NCBI RefSeq assembly: GCF_014642855.1
Contig: NZ_BMJB01000001.1
Location: 682,001-746,000, forward strand
Reading direction: 5' to 3'
Length of the DNA stretch: 64,000 nt
Source: Edaphobacter acidisoli
Lineage (GTDB): Bacteria; Acidobacteriota; Terriglobia; Terriglobales; Acidobacteriaceae
A program made the position numbers and the translations under genes. Below the pieces are notes generated by a model, which was not told the DNA's origin, ran no database searches, and worked only from the letters and a program-made list of their open reading frames with translations. Below, piece after piece: positions 36,195 to 45,579 of the stretch. Positions within the stretch are counted from its first letter, which is position 1. Each line of letters begins with the position of its first letter.

Positions 36195-37430
36195 CTCCTG
36201 AAGCTCACGCTCGAATGCTTCGAGCACCTGGTCGCGGCCAAGGTGCTCGACAGCATACGCGCGCGCATTGGCGCCGAGTCTCTGCCTGAGCGCAGCGTTT
36301 TCGACGAGCAGGGCCACCGCGGCGTGAAGCGCAGCGCTGTCTTCAGCAGGAACCACGAGCCCGCAGGCCTCATCCGGGCCGCTGCCTTCGACAACATGCG
36401 CGACCTGCGTTCCCGCATCAGCCGTGGCGATAACAGGCCGGCCGCTCGAAAGCATTCCGGTCAGCTTCGACGGCATCACCAGGTCCGCCGCCCCGGCGCG
36501 CTGTGGCAGCAAGTGGATGTCCGCCGCATTCAAGAGATCGTTCAGCCGCTCGAAGGGCTGAAGCGGCAGCAGGGTCACGTTCGGGCGGCCGGCGACGAGC
36601 CCCTCCAGCTGCGGGCGAAACGCCCCATCGCCGCAGAAGACGAAGTGGACGCGCGGGTCCGGCTCAAGCGACCGCGCCAGCGGCGCCAGCAGCTCCAGCC
36701 CCTGTTTGGCCCCCATATTGCCCGAGTAGAGGAGAACTATTTTTCCCTCCAACCCCAGTTCACGGAGAAAAACATTGCCTATACTCGGGTCCTGTGGGAA
36801 GACAGCATCCACATCCACCCAGTTTGGAAACAGCCGTATACGGTCGCCGGGGACGCCTTTGCTGGCGGCGCGCTCGATCATCTTCGCCGAGATGCTCGAC
36901 ACACGCGAGAAGCCCAGCGTAAACGCCCGCTCCAGCCCGAGAGCCAGGTCATGCGTGAAGCCTTTGGCCGGAAGCAGTCCCAGGTCGAAGGCTGCATCGA
37001 CCTCAAAGTCCTGCACATGGAGCCATGAGGCCGCACCCGTCGCCGTCGCCGCCGCAAGCGCCAGCGGTGCGCAGAAGAACGTGGGCTCGACCGTGAAGAC
37101 CACCTCCGGCTTCCAGAAGAGCTGTCGCAGCATCGCAGGCAGGCTGGCCAAAAGAAACGACGCCAGGTGCGCCACGCGCTTCACCCCGGTTGGCTTCGCG
37201 GGAACATACAGCGGCGCGCGAAATACCGTTGGCGCGCCCGGCTCGCGCTCCACACGATAAGGCCGCGCGCGGTAGTCCTCACGCACGCTCCACGCTGGAT
37301 AGTACGGCGGCGCGGCGACCACGCGCACCTCGTGTCCGCGCGCAGCCAGCCACGCGGCCATCTCGCCTGTATATTTTCCGATGCCCGTCAGCTCGGGCGC
37401 ATAGTTCAAGCCGTAGATGAGGATTCGCAC
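36186..37430 (-). CDS. WcaI-type GT4 glycosyltransferase
   Basis: 414 aa from GTG 37430 (a weak AGG precedes it). N-terminal MRILIYGLNYAPELTGIGKYTGEM and VAAPPYYPAW are hallmarks of the WcaI branch of GT4. The C-terminal GT-B domain has LLYSGNMGAKQGLE and the donor-binding PSKLTGMLSSGRPVIA. It likely adds a sugar in capsule or exopolysaccharide synthesis at the cytoplasmic membrane. No other polysaccharide gene is adjacent; it lies antisense between dppB and dppC. Confidence 0.85.
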   Translation of the reverse strand: MRILIYGLNYAPELTGIGKYTGEMAAWLAARGHEVRVVAAPPYYPAWSVREDYRARPYRVEREPGAPTVFRAPLYVPAKPTGVKRVAHLASFLLASLPAMLRQLFWKPEVVFTVEPTFFCAPLALAAATATGAASWLHVQDFEVDAAFDLGLLPAKGFTHDLALGLERAFTLGFSRVSSISAKMIERAASKGVPGDRIRLFPNWVDVDAVFPQDPSIGNVFLRELGLEGKIVLLYSGNMGAKQGLELLAPLARSLEPDPRVHFVFCGDGAFRPQLEGLVAGRPNVTLLPLQPFERLNDLLNAADIHLLPQRAGAADLVMPSKLTGMLSSGRPVIATADAGTQVAHVVEGSGPDEACGLVVPAEDSAALHAAVALLVENAALRQRLGANARAYAVEHLGRDQVLEAFERELQELA

Positions 37431-37493
37431 TTACCTGAGTGTAATGGAGCCGGGCTTGCGCTCCCGCCGCTCCGCACTGCATTCTGGGTACGG

Positions 37494-38354
37494 ATGAGCG
37501 ACACCCTTCAGGTTGGAATCGCCCAGCGCGTGCGGCAGCAGCCGCTGGCCGCGTTTGGGCTCGTGCTGCTGGTGATCTTCATCACCTGCGCACTCTTTGC
37601 GCCGTGGCTGGCGCCGTACGACCCGGCACAGCTCAACCTGACCAGCCGCCTGATGTCGCCCTCACCCGCGCACTGGTTCGGCACCGACGCGCTTGGCCGC
37701 GACATCCTCTCACGCACCATCTACGGCGCACGCATCTCACTGATCGTCTCGGTCAGCGTCGTCGGCCTGTCGCTCGCCATCGGGCTCGTCGCAGGAGGCA
37801 TCGCAGGCTTCTACGGTGGCTGGATCGACACGGTGATGAACATCTATGTCACGAATGCATTTATGTCGCTGCCGGGAATCCTGCTCGCGATTGCCTTCGT
37901 CGCCTTCATGGGGCCGGGGTTGGGCAACGTCATCCTCGCGCTCGCGATCTCGGGCTGGGTAGGCTACGCGCGTCTGGTGCGCGCGCAGGTGATGGCGGTG
38001 AAGGAGCGCGAGTTCGTCGAGGCCGCACGCGCGCTCGGTGCGAGCGACCTGCGCATCATGTGTCGGCACGTGCTGCCGAACATCCTTCAGCCGCTCATCG
38101 TGCAGGGAGCCATCGGCATGGCTGGTGCCGTGCTGGCCGAGGCAACGCTCAGCTTCCTCGGCCTGGGCGTGCCACCGCCCGCCGCAAGCTGGGGCTCGAT
38201 GCTCAACGACGCGCGCGCGCATCTCTTCGACGCACCGCACCTGGTCTTCTTTCCTGCCGTGGCGGTCATGCTGACGGTGCTCAGCTTCAACTTCATCGGC
38301 GACGCGCTGCGCGACCTGATGGACCCGCGCACGCGCCTGACTGCGGGGCTCTGA
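37494..38354 (+). CDS. Oligopeptide/dipeptide ABC transporter permease (DppC type)
   Basis: 286 aa from ATG 37494. Earlier in-frame codons read through the divergent glycosyltransferase promoter and are unlikely. The N-terminal OppC segment (FGLVLLVIFITCALFAPWLA), FGTDALGRDILSR and the EAA loop (EFVEAARALGASDLRIMCRH) identify DppC. It presumably pairs with the DppB-type permease at 34427, although the two are not contiguous. The metallophosphoesterase gene follows 2 nt after the stop. Confidence 0.9.
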   Translation: MSDTLQVGIAQRVRQQPLAAFGLVLLVIFITCALFAPWLAPYDPAQLNLTSRLMSPSPAHWFGTDALGRDILSRTIYGARISLIVSVSVVGLSLAIGLVAGGIAGFYGGWIDTVMNIYVTNAFMSLPGILLAIAFVAFMGPGLGNVILALAISGWVGYARLVRAQVMAVKEREFVEAARALGASDLRIMCRHVLPNILQPLIVQGAIGMAGAVLAEATLSFLGLGVPPPAASWGSMLNDARAHLFDAPHLVFFPAVAVMLTVLSFNFIGDALRDLMDPRTRLTAGL

Positions 38355-38356
38355 CC

Positions 38357-38815
38357 ATGAAGATCGGCGTTATCTCCGACACACACGGCCTGTTGCGCCC
38401 GCAGGCACTCGCGGCGCTCGCAGGCGTCGAGCATATTCTCCACGCCGGAGACGTGGGCGACATCGAGATTCTCGATCAGCTTCGCCGCATCGCGCCGGTG
38501 ACTGCGATTCGTGGCAACGTCGATATCCACGGCCCATGCGCGGAGCTGCCCGCAACGGATTTCGTCGAACTGGCCGGAAAGATCTTCTATCTCGTCCACT
38601 CGGTCCACGATCTCGACATCAATCCCGCCGTCGCTGAAGTAGCGGCCGTAGTCAGCGGCCACTCACACCGTCCGTCGATCGAAGAGCGCAACGGCGTCCT
38701 CTACGTGAACCCCGGCAGCGCAGGCCCTCGGCGGTTCAACCTGCCGGTGACGGTTGCGCTCGTCGAGATCGCGGAAGAGATAGAAGCGCGCATCGTGCCT
38801 CTGGCCATTGTCTGA
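38357..38815 (+). CDS. YfcE/MJ0936-type metallophosphoesterase
   Basis: 152 aa starting MKIGVISDTHGLLRP, 2 nt after dppC. Metal ligands are in SDTHG, HAGDVGD, IRGNVD, VHSVHD and SGHSHRP, ending with a YVNPGSAGPRR segment, all typical of this small single-domain phosphodiesterase family. Members cleave phosphodiesters with Mn2+ or similar ions; the natural substrate is usually unknown. Probably cotranscribed with dppC. Confidence 0.9.
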   Translation: MKIGVISDTHGLLRPQALAALAGVEHILHAGDVGDIEILDQLRRIAPVTAIRGNVDIHGPCAELPATDFVELAGKIFYLVHSVHDLDINPAVAEVAAVVSGHSHRPSIEERNGVLYVNPGSAGPRRFNLPVTVALVEIAEEIEARIVPLAIV

Positions 38816-38865
38816 GCGCATGTTCCGAAACGGGAAAGCATTCCATACGCACAACGCATCTTTCG

Positions 38866-38894
38866 TTGACCCGCTATCTGCCGCTTCCTAACAT
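38866..38894 (+). promoter_or_regulatory. Sigma70-type promoter of the H-NOX gene
   Basis: -35 TTGACC (38866-38871), a 17-nt spacer, and -10 TAACAT (38889-38894). Transcription would begin near 38901, so ATG 38893 cannot be the start codon, and the GTG at 38929 is favoured. Confidence 0.55.
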
Positions 38895-38928
38895 GGGGAA
38901 GCAAATTACGGGTAAGCGAAAGGGACAC

Positions 38929-39465
38929 GTGCACGGAATCATCTTTTCGGAACTACGCAAGTACGTCGAAGCAAAGACAGGAAACAAAGGCTGGGACGCG
39001 CTCACGGCCAGGGCCGGTCTCGGCATGAAGCTCTACACGCCGTTTGGAGCCTACCCTGACGCAGAGGTCGTGGCGCTGGTTACAGCAGCGTCCGAGGTCA
39101 CTGGCCTTCCCGCCAACACAATCCTCGAGGACTTCGGCGAATTTATCGCGCCGTCGCTCCTGTCGATGTATGGACACCTGCTCGATCCAAAGTGGAAGAC
39201 GCTCGACGTGCTCGAGCATGTTGAGAACACCGTACACACGGTGGTGCGTGTCAAAAATCAGGGTGCCGCGCCGCCTCAGCTGAAGATCGCACGCACCAGC
39301 CCGAGCGAGGCGGTGCTGAAGTACGACTCTCCGCGCAAACTATGCGCCGTCGCGAAGGGAATCGCCAAAGGCGTGGGCAAACACTTCAAGGAGAATCTCT
39401 TCATCACAGAGACGCAGTGCATGCACCGCGGCGCGCCGCACTGCACCATCCACTTCCGCACCTGA
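38929..39465 (+). CDS. H-NOX (haem NO-binding) sensor protein
   Basis: 178 aa from GTG 38929, the start chosen because H-NOX proteins begin close to the first strand/helix (here MHGIIFSEL) and because a promoter overlaps the upstream ATG. With this start the proximal haem ligand is His103 (ENTVHTVVR) and the haem-propionate motif is Tyr132-Ser134-Arg136 (YDSPR), matching canonical H-NOX numbering. Position 140 is Ala, not the Tyr of O2 binders, so NO selectivity is likely. Cys139, Cys164 and Cys172 coincide with zinc-site cysteines I recall from Shewanella/Vibrio H-NOX; the fourth ligand (His161) is Glu here. No kinase or cyclase is adjacent; a peroxiredoxin-like gene follows. Confidence 0.85.
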   Translation: MHGIIFSELRKYVEAKTGNKGWDALTARAGLGMKLYTPFGAYPDAEVVALVTAASEVTGLPANTILEDFGEFIAPSLLSMYGHLLDPKWKTLDVLEHVENTVHTVVRVKNQGAAPPQLKIARTSPSEAVLKYDSPRKLCAVAKGIAKGVGKHFKENLFITETQCMHRGAPHCTIHFRT

Positions 39466-39522
39466 ACAGAAGCGAAGTCATCGCAATTGGAGACGAGCAC
39501 ATCGCGCTGCGATAATGAAGAG

Positions 39523-40206
39523 GTGCAATCCCTTCCCACACTTCAGGAGCGTCTCGACCAGATTACGCAGAACACGCGCAGACTCGTCCAGCCTGAGCGC
39601 CTCGCCATCACCGAGCAGGCCGCCGCTGACCTGTTCCACACCGGCATCGAAGACCGCATCCTCAGGACCGGTGCCCAGGTCCCTGCGTTTACGCTCGAAG
39701 ACGCGCGCACCGGCAGGCCCATTAGCTCCGCCGATCTGCTCTCCGTAGGCCCGCTCATCGTCAACTTCTTTCGCGGCCGCTGGTGCCCGTACTGCGTGAC
39801 GGAGCTGGAGACCTGGCGCGATCTTTACCCAGAGGTTCGCAAGCGGGGCGCGCTGCTGGTGGCTATCTCGCCCCAGACCACACGGCAGAATAACTTCGCC
39901 ATCGAACAGCACGGGCTGCCATTTCCTCTGGTGGCTGACCCCGGCGCGAAGGTTGCCGAAGCATTTGGGCTCGCGTATACCGTCCCCGAGGAGCAGCGCC
40001 GCTACTTCCAGTCGATCCTCGTCAACATCCCGTTTAACAATGCCGGCCTGAACTACCGCAACGCCACTGAGGAGAGCTGGCGCCTGCCACTGCCCGGCGT
40101 ATTCGTCATCGCGCAGGACGGAAAGATTCTCTTCAGCGAAGCCCACGCCGACTTCCGCGTCCGCCCCGAGCCAGCCGACGTGCTGGCGGTTCTGGACAAG
40201 CGATAG
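39523..40206 (+). CDS. Peroxiredoxin-like AhpC/TSA-family protein
   Basis: 227 aa from GTG 39523; the frame also opens at TTG 39487 and neither has a convincing ribosome site. The thioredoxin-like fold contains NFFRGRWCPYCVTEL, a CxxC in place of the single peroxidatic Cys of typical 2-Cys peroxiredoxins, as in the peroxiredoxin-like subfamily. The N-terminal helix (LQERLDQITQNTRRLVQPER) is also typical. It likely reduces peroxides or disulfides in the cytoplasm. It starts 57 nt after the H-NOX stop and may share its transcript. Confidence 0.8.
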   Translation: MQSLPTLQERLDQITQNTRRLVQPERLAITEQAAADLFHTGIEDRILRTGAQVPAFTLEDARTGRPISSADLLSVGPLIVNFFRGRWCPYCVTELETWRDLYPEVRKRGALLVAISPQTTRQNNFAIEQHGLPFPLVADPGAKVAEAFGLAYTVPEEQRRYFQSILVNIPFNNAGLNYRNATEESWRLPLPGVFVIAQDGKILFSEAHADFRVRPEPADVLAVLDKR

Positions 40207-40224
40207 GGCGGGGAATCGGACGCA

Positions 40225-40248
40225 AAGAAGCCGGGCGTATGGCCCGGC
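40225..40248 (-). terminator. Terminator between lon and the peroxiredoxin-like gene
   Basis: Perfect stem GCCGGGC / GCCCGGC with a five-base loop (40230-40248). On the minus strand it is followed by TTCTTTG. It lies between convergent genes, and the U-rich side favours termination of lon. Confidence 0.6.
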
Positions 40249-40274
40249 CCCGATGATGTTTGTGGCTCTAGCGT

Positions 40275-42695
40275 CTACTGTGGAGCGCTCGGCTGAGGAA
40301 TGTCCATTCCAGCCGCCGGGATGACCGGATCGATGGCAGACGTGTCTTCAAGCGCGGGCAGCTTGCCCTCGAAGGCGATCTCAAGCACCTGGTCCATCTC
40401 CTCGACAAAGTGCAGCTTCATCGCGGTCTTCAGCAGCTCCGGCAGCTCGGCGAGGTCCTTGCGGTTGTCTTCAGGCAGGATCGCCTCGAAGATGCCTGCA
40501 CGATGCGCCGCCAGCAGCTTCTCCTTCAGGCCGCCGATGGGGAGCACCTTGCCGCGCAGCGTAATCTCGCCCGTCATGGCAATATCGCGCCGCACCTTGA
40601 TCTTCGTCAACGCACTGGCCAGCGCCGTCGCCAGCGTGATGCCAGCCGATGGGCCGTCCTTCGGGATCGCGCCCTCGGGCACATGGACGTGGATATCCAC
40701 GTTGCGGTAGAAGTCCTTCGCCAGGCCAAGTTGCGCCGCGCGCGAGCGCACATAGCTGAGCGCCGCCTGCGCTGACTCCTGCATGACCTCACCGAGCTGG
40801 CCGGTTGTGGTCAGCTTGCCCTTGCCGTCGAGCACCTGCACCTCGGTCTGGAGGATGGTGCCGCCCATCTCGGTCCACGCAAGGCCGGTCACGAGGCCAA
40901 CTTCGCTCTTCTCATGCACCTGCGAGTCGCGGAACTTGGCCACACCCAGCAGGTCGGAGAGATTCTCCGCGGTGACAACCTCTTTGTGATCGAGACCATT
41001 CTTCACCACGCGCCGCGCAACCTTGCGGCACACATTGCCGATCTCGCGTTCAAGATTTCTGACGCCAGCCTCGCGCGTGTACGCGCGAATAATCTGCTTC
41101 AGCGCCTCGTCCTCGAAGACAAGCTGGTCTTCGGTCAGGCCCGTTGCATCGCGCTGCTTCTTGATCAGATACTGCTTGGCGATCTCAAGCTTTTCGAGCT
41201 CCGTGTAGCCATGCAGCCGCAGAATCTCCATGCGGTCCTGCAACGGGCCCGGAATCGTATGGAGCACGTTCGCCGTCGCGACAAACAGCACCTGCGAGAG
41301 GTCATACTCAACGTCAAGATAGTGGTCCTGGAACGAAGAGTTCTGCTCCGGGTCCAGCACTTCGAGCAGCGCGCTCGCCGGGTCGCCGCGGAAGTCCGAA
41401 GCCATCTTGTCGACTTCATCCAGCATGAAGACCGGGTTCTTCGTGCCCGCCTTCTTCATCGACTGGATAATCTGCCCCGGCAGCGCGCCGATGTACGTGC
41501 GCCGATGCCCGCGAATCTCAGCCTCATCGCGCACACCGCCCAGCGACATGCGAACGAACTTGCGCCCTGTGGCCTTCGCGATCGACATGCCCAGCGAGGT
41601 CTTGCCCACGCCCGGAGGTCCAACGAAGCAGAGAATCGAACCCTTGGGGTTCTTCACCAACTGCCGTACGGCAAGAAACTCAAGGATGCGCTCCTTAATC
41701 TTTTCCAGTCCATAGTGGTCTTCGTTCAAAATCTGCTCGGCATGATCGATCGAGCGGATCTCCTTCGAACGCTTCTTCCACGGCACCGCCAGCAGCCAGT
41801 CCAGATAGTTGCGCGAGACGGTCGATTCAGCCGACATCGGCGGCATCGCTTCAAGCTTCTTCAGCTCCTGCGTGGCCTTGTCCTGCACGTCCTTCGGCAT
41901 GCCCGCCGCTTCAATCTTCTTCTTCAGCTCATCGAACTCGGACTTCTCGCCGCGGCCCAGCTCCTTCTGGATGGCCTTGATCTTTTCGTTGAGGTAATAC
42001 TCTTTCTGCGCCTTCTCCATCTGCCGCTTCACGCGCGACTGGATGGTACGGTCCATGTTCAACTTTTCGATAGCCACGTCGAGTACGTCGGCCACCTTCG
42101 CCAGCCGCGCCTCAGGGTCGAAGACCTCGAGCAACTGCTGCTTCTCTTCGATGGAAAGCTGAAGATTGGCGGCGATGGTGTCAGCCAGCTTCGAGGGCTC
42201 GTCCGCGCGCACGCCTGCGGCCATGGTCTCGTAGTTGAGCGACTGCTGCAGCTTCACATACTGCTCGAAGAGCGAATGGACGCGCTGCGTCAACTGCTCC
42301 ACCTGCGGCGTCGGATCGAGCTGCGTCTTACCGGTACGTACGGTTGCGACGAAGAAGCCGTCGGTGTCGTTCACCTCAGTCGAACGCGCCCGTTCAATAC
42401 CTTCAACCAGCACTTTGATATTGCCGTCCGGCATCTTCACGCTCTGGACGATGTTGCCGATCGTGCCGGTCTCATAGATATCTTCCGCCGTTGGTTCATC
42501 GACCGAGGCGTCGTGCTGCGTGGCGAGAAAGATCTTGCGGTCGCCCGAGAGCGCCTCTTCCAGCGCGCGCACACTGGACTCGCGGCCCACGACGAACGGC
42601 GTCATCATGTGGGGAAAGATGACCATGTCGCGGATGGGCATCATGGGGAGCTTGCGGACTTCACCGTCCAACGGGTTTTTGCTTTGGTTTGCCAT
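40275..42695 (-). CDS. lon: ATP-dependent protease Lon
   Basis: 806 aa from ATG 42695 with GGAG 4 nt upstream (GTG 42698 is adjacent). N-terminal substrate-binding domain (about 10-205), coiled-coil, AAA+ module with [11 protein letters not shown] and Walker B FMLDEVDK, then the protease domain with the Ser-Lys dyad in [12 protein letters not shown] and [13 protein letters not shown]. It degrades misfolded and regulatory proteins in the cytoplasm. The C-terminal extension after the protease domain is short and acidic/proline-rich. clpX lies 177 nt upstream on the same strand. Confidence 0.95.
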   Translation of the reverse strand: MANQSKNPLDGEVRKLPMMPIRDMVIFPHMMTPFVVGRESSVRALEEALSGDRKIFLATQHDASVDEPTAEDIYETGTIGNIVQSVKMPDGNIKVLVEGIERARSTEVNDTDGFFVATVRTGKTQLDPTPQVEQLTQRVHSLFEQYVKLQQSLNYETMAAGVRADEPSKLADTIAANLQLSIEEKQQLLEVFDPEARLAKVADVLDVAIEKLNMDRTIQSRVKRQMEKAQKEYYLNEKIKAIQKELGRGEKSEFDELKKKIEAAGMPKDVQDKATQELKKLEAMPPMSAESTVSRNYLDWLLAVPWKKRSKEIRSIDHAEQILNEDHYGLEKIKERILEFLAVRQLVKNPKGSILCFVGPPGVGKTSLGMSIAKATGRKFVRMSLGGVRDEAEIRGHRRTYIGALPGQIIQSMKKAGTKNPVFMLDEVDKMASDFRGDPASALLEVLDPEQNSSFQDHYLDVEYDLSQVLFVATANVLHTIPGPLQDRMEILRLHGYTELEKLEIAKQYLIKKQRDATGLTEDQLVFEDEALKQIIRAYTREAGVRNLEREIGNVCRKVARRVVKNGLDHKEVVTAENLSDLLGVAKFRDSQVHEKSEVGLVTGLAWTEMGGTILQTEVQVLDGKGKLTTTGQLGEVMQESAQAALSYVRSRAAQLGLAKDFYRNVDIHVHVPEGAIPKDGPSAGITLATALASALTKIKVRRDIAMTGEITLRGKVLPIGGLKEKLLAAHRAGIFEAILPEDNRKDLAELPELLKTAMKLHFVEEMDQVLEIAFEGKLPALEDTSAIDPVIPAAGMDIPQPSAPQ

Positions 42696-42871
42696 CACTC
42701 TCCAGAATTAGACGTAACTACGCGGTGAACGATGCACAGCTGCCGGCTTCAGGTGATTGTAATGCTTCGCGCGCCTGCGGATGTCCCACGAAAGTGCACC
42801 TTCGTGCATGTGCTGGGATCGCCCTACGCTGTCAGCAACTTGCGTGCCATCACCAAGGGGAAGAGAGCGGT

Positions 42872-44158
42872 TTAGCCCGCTTTTTCCAGAAGCAGCGGCA
42901 GCGTCAGGCTGTGCTTCTTCACCATCTCCGCAGTGATCGTCAGCTCCTTGACCTTCTTGTTGCCGGGAACGTAGTACATCAGGTCCAGCATCAGCTCTTC
43001 GAGAATCATGCGTAGCCCGCGCGCGCCAACCTTGCGCTCAAGCGCCTCGCGTGCGATCTCTCGCGCGGCCTCTTCGGTGAAGATCACCTTCACGCCTTCG
43101 TAGTCGAACAGGCGTGTGTACTGCTTCAGAATCGCATTCCGCGGCTTGGTCAGAATTTCGATCAGCGCCGCCTCGTCCAGCTCATCGAGAATGCCCAGAA
43201 CCGGTAGACGTCCGACAAACTCAGGAATCAGTCCGTACTTCAGCAGGTCTTGCGGCTCAGCCTGGCGCAGCAACTCGGCGTCGCGTTGAGCGCGAATCGG
43301 AGTGACTTCGCCATCCTTGGCTTCCTGCTCGGCAATCGCCTTGAAACCCAGCGCCTTCTTACCCACACGCCGCGCGATCACCTTTTCGAGGCCGACAAAT
43401 GCGCCGCCACAGATAAAGAGGATGTTCGTCGTATCAACAGCGGTGAACTCTTGGTGAGGATGTTTGCGTCCGCCCTGCGGAGGAACGTTTGCCACCGTAC
43501 CCTCAAGCAGCTTCAAAAGCGCCTGCTGCACGCCTTCGCCCGAAACGTCGCGCGTGATGGACGGGTTCTCGTCCTTGCGGCCGATCTTGTCGATCTCGTC
43601 GATATAGATGATGCCGCTCTGCGCGCGCTGCACATCGCCATCAGCGGCCTGCAGCAGCTTCAAAATAATGTTCTCGACATCCTCGCCAACATAGCCAGCT
43701 TCGGTCAGCGTAGTTGCATCCACGATGGCGAACGGTACATCGAGCATCTTCGCCATGGTCTGCGCCAGCAGCGTCTTGCCCGACCCCGTCGGCCCCACCA
43801 GCAGGATGTTCGATTTCGAAAGCTCCACATCGTTCGCGCGTGTCTTATTCATCTGGATGCGCTTGTAGTGGTTGTAGACCGCGACGGCCAGTTTCTTCTT
43901 CGTCTGTTCCTGCCCGATCACGTACTCGTCGAGAAACGCCTTCACTTCCTGCGGCTTAGGCAGGTGAGCGGGCGCCGCGCCAGGCTGCGTCTCCGTGCGG
44001 TCATCTTCGAGGATCGAGTTGCACACCGCGACGCACTCATCGCAGATGTAGGCACGCGGATAGTCCGAAGGCGAAGAGATCAGCTTCGCAACGGCATCCT
44101 GGGATTTGTGGCAGAAAGAACAGCGAAGTGATTCGTCTGTGCCCCGTGGTGTTTTCAT
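42872..44158 (-). CDS. clpX: Clp protease ATP-binding subunit ClpX
   Basis: 428 aa. The N-terminal zinc-binding domain has four Cys (LRCSFCHKS and ICDECVAVC). AAA+ motifs: [13 protein letters not shown], pore loop GYVGED, Walker [11 protein letters not shown]. The ClpP-docking loop reads LGF in KKALGFKA, the usual position. It unfolds tagged substrates and feeds them to ClpP. The stop codon lies in the loop of a weak AGCGG/CCGCT hairpin. clpP, normally adjacent, is separated by a plus-strand gene. Confidence 0.95.
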   Translation of the reverse strand: MKTPRGTDESLRCSFCHKSQDAVAKLISSPSDYPRAYICDECVAVCNSILEDDRTETQPGAAPAHLPKPQEVKAFLDEYVIGQEQTKKKLAVAVYNHYKRIQMNKTRANDVELSKSNILLVGPTGSGKTLLAQTMAKMLDVPFAIVDATTLTEAGYVGEDVENIILKLLQAADGDVQRAQSGIIYIDEIDKIGRKDENPSITRDVSGEGVQQALLKLLEGTVANVPPQGGRKHPHQEFTAVDTTNILFICGGAFVGLEKVIARRVGKKALGFKAIAEQEAKDGEVTPIRAQRDAELLRQAEPQDLLKYGLIPEFVGRLPVLGILDELDEAALIEILTKPRNAILKQYTRLFDYEGVKVIFTEEAAREIAREALERKVGARGLRMILEELMLDLMYYVPGNKKVKELTITAEMVKKHSLTLPLLLEKAG

Positions 44159-44404
44159 ACGTGCAGCAACTCCTGTCCGAACAGCGGGCCTTCCTCAACA
44201 AAGTTTACACCTGTTTTACTCAGCGGCGTGGCGCCATGGGTGACCAACGCTATACATCGAAATGGTCATAAAATTGCCACGAGACAGTGGCGCAGCTTGT
44301 TGGCGCAAGGGAAGCGATAAGTGATGACTAAATATCTGTATGGCCGATAGCGCAGGTTTTTGGTAGAAAGTTGTTGGCAATTATTACATTTGACAGGGAG
44401 GCTC

Positions 44405-44890
44405 ATGCAAGTTCGAGCAACAGTATCAGCGAGTGAGATGCAGGAAGCTGCGCGACTTTCACGCCCGCGACGTTTTTGGCTGCGGTTCTTTGCGGCAAAT
44501 TGGTACGCAACTGCGCTATGTGTTATTGCACTTGGAGCAGGTATCAACGCACTTATTCATCACGAGCAGGTGAAGTGGGATGTTATGGGAATGCTTCTTG
44601 CCATAGGTGGCGGCTTCATTGGTTTCTCATGGTATCGATGGAACGCTGCTTTGGCGAAAGCTGCTCAAAACGCAAGTGCCCGTTCGGGAACGCTCTCCCT
44701 GGATGCGGACGGAGTCAGAACTCAACTTGCCAGTGGAACATCAACATTCCTTCCGTGGTCAACCTATAGCAAATGGACCGAGGGAACGAGTGTGTTTTTG
44801 TTGACCGGAAATGATGGCGCAACGGTTGTCCCAATTGATGACGGGAACCGCGATGCCATTCGATCCCTATTGACGAGCAATATTAGCTGA
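44405..44890 (+). CDS. YcxB-like two-helix membrane protein
   Basis: 161 aa from ATG 44405, preceded by AGGGAGG. Two transmembrane helices (YATALCVIALGAGINALI and GMLLAIGGGFIGFSWY) are followed by a C-terminal YcxB-like domain (SGTLSLDADGVRTQL, TFLPWSTYSKW, and a VPIDDGNRDA end). YcxB-family function is unknown. By eye it is lower in GC than the surrounding clp genes and lies on the opposite strand between clpX and clpP, which suggests insertion into an ancestral clp cluster. Confidence 0.65.
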   Translation: MQVRATVSASEMQEAARLSRPRRFWLRFFAANWYATALCVIALGAGINALIHHEQVKWDVMGMLLAIGGGFIGFSWYRWNAALAKAAQNASARSGTLSLDADGVRTQLASGTSTFLPWSTYSKWTEGTSVFLLTGNDGATVVPIDDGNRDAIRSLLTSNIS

Positions 44891-44893
44891 AGT

Positions 44894-44929
44894 GACGGGG
44901 CTAGTGGATGCGTTACAAGCCCCGTCTTA
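44894..44929. terminator. Bidirectional terminator between the YcxB-like gene and clpP
   Basis: Perfect 9-bp stem GACGGGGCT / AGCCCCGTC (44894-44902 and 44918-44926) with a 15-nt loop between two convergent stop codons (44890 and 44932), followed by TTAG on the plus strand. Confidence 0.5.
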
Positions 44930-44931
44930 GC

Positions 44932-45528
44932 TTACGTGCGTGGCCGGTCGATGATGTCGTCGATGATGCCGTACTCCTTGGCCTGCGCCGCAGTCATGAT
45001 GAAGTCGCGGTCCGTGTCGCGCTCGATGCGTTCCAGCGTCTGGCCGGTGTGTTTGGCCTGGATGCGGTTCATCACCTCGCGCAGGCGAAGAATCTCGCGC
45101 GCCTGGATGTCGATCTCCGTCGCCTGGCCGCTGATGCCGCCGCCCATCACGAGCGGCTGGTGGATCAGGATGCGCGAGTTGGGCAGGGCAAACCGTTTGC
45201 CCTGTTTGCCCGCCATCAGCAGAAACGCTCCCATGCTGGCAGCCTGGCCGATGCAGAACGTTACCACATCGTTCTTGATGTACTGCATCGTGTCGTAGAT
45301 TGCCATGCCCGCCGTGATCGAGCCGCCGGGCGAGTTGATATAGAGCTGAATGTCCTTCTCCGGGTCCTCGCCGCTCAGAAACAGCATCTGCGCAATGATG
45401 ACATTGGCAATGTTGTCGTCAATCGGCGTTCCCAGGAAGATGATGTTGTCGCGCAGCAGACGGCTGTAGATGTCGTAGGCGCGTTCGCCCCGGCTCGTCT
45501 GCTCGATAACCATCGGTACCAGTCCCAT
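44932..45528 (-). CDS. clpP: ATP-dependent Clp protease proteolytic subunit
   Basis: 198 aa. Catalytic triad Ser98 (GQAASMGAF), His123 (RILIHQP) and Asp171 (ERDTDRD). The substrate strand [18 protein letters not shown] is canonical. It forms the double-heptamer chamber served here by ClpX and ClpC. It has almost no N-terminal propeptide. Upstream, tig lies 51 nt away on the same strand, giving the common tig-clpP order. Confidence 0.95.
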   Translation of the reverse strand: MGLVPMVIEQTSRGERAYDIYSRLLRDNIIFLGTPIDDNIANVIIAQMLFLSGEDPEKDIQLYINSPGGSITAGMAIYDTMQYIKNDVVTFCIGQAASMGAFLLMAGKQGKRFALPNSRILIHQPLVMGGGISGQATEIDIQAREILRLREVMNRIQAKHTGQTLERIERDTDRDFIMTAAQAKEYGIIDDIIDRPRT

Positions 45529-45579
45529 AGCACTCTCTCTCTTTGTGTTGGTGCAGTCTGATGATTGAAAGCCCCGCTG

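Noticed and set aside
38893..38928. ATG 38893 as start of the H-NOX gene
   Set aside because: It lies inside the -10 element and would add 12 residues in front of the conserved H-NOX N-terminus.
40914..42728. 604-aa plus-strand frame opposite lon
   Set aside because: Leu/Arg/His-rich shadow of an intact lon gene. High GC keeps the antisense frame open.
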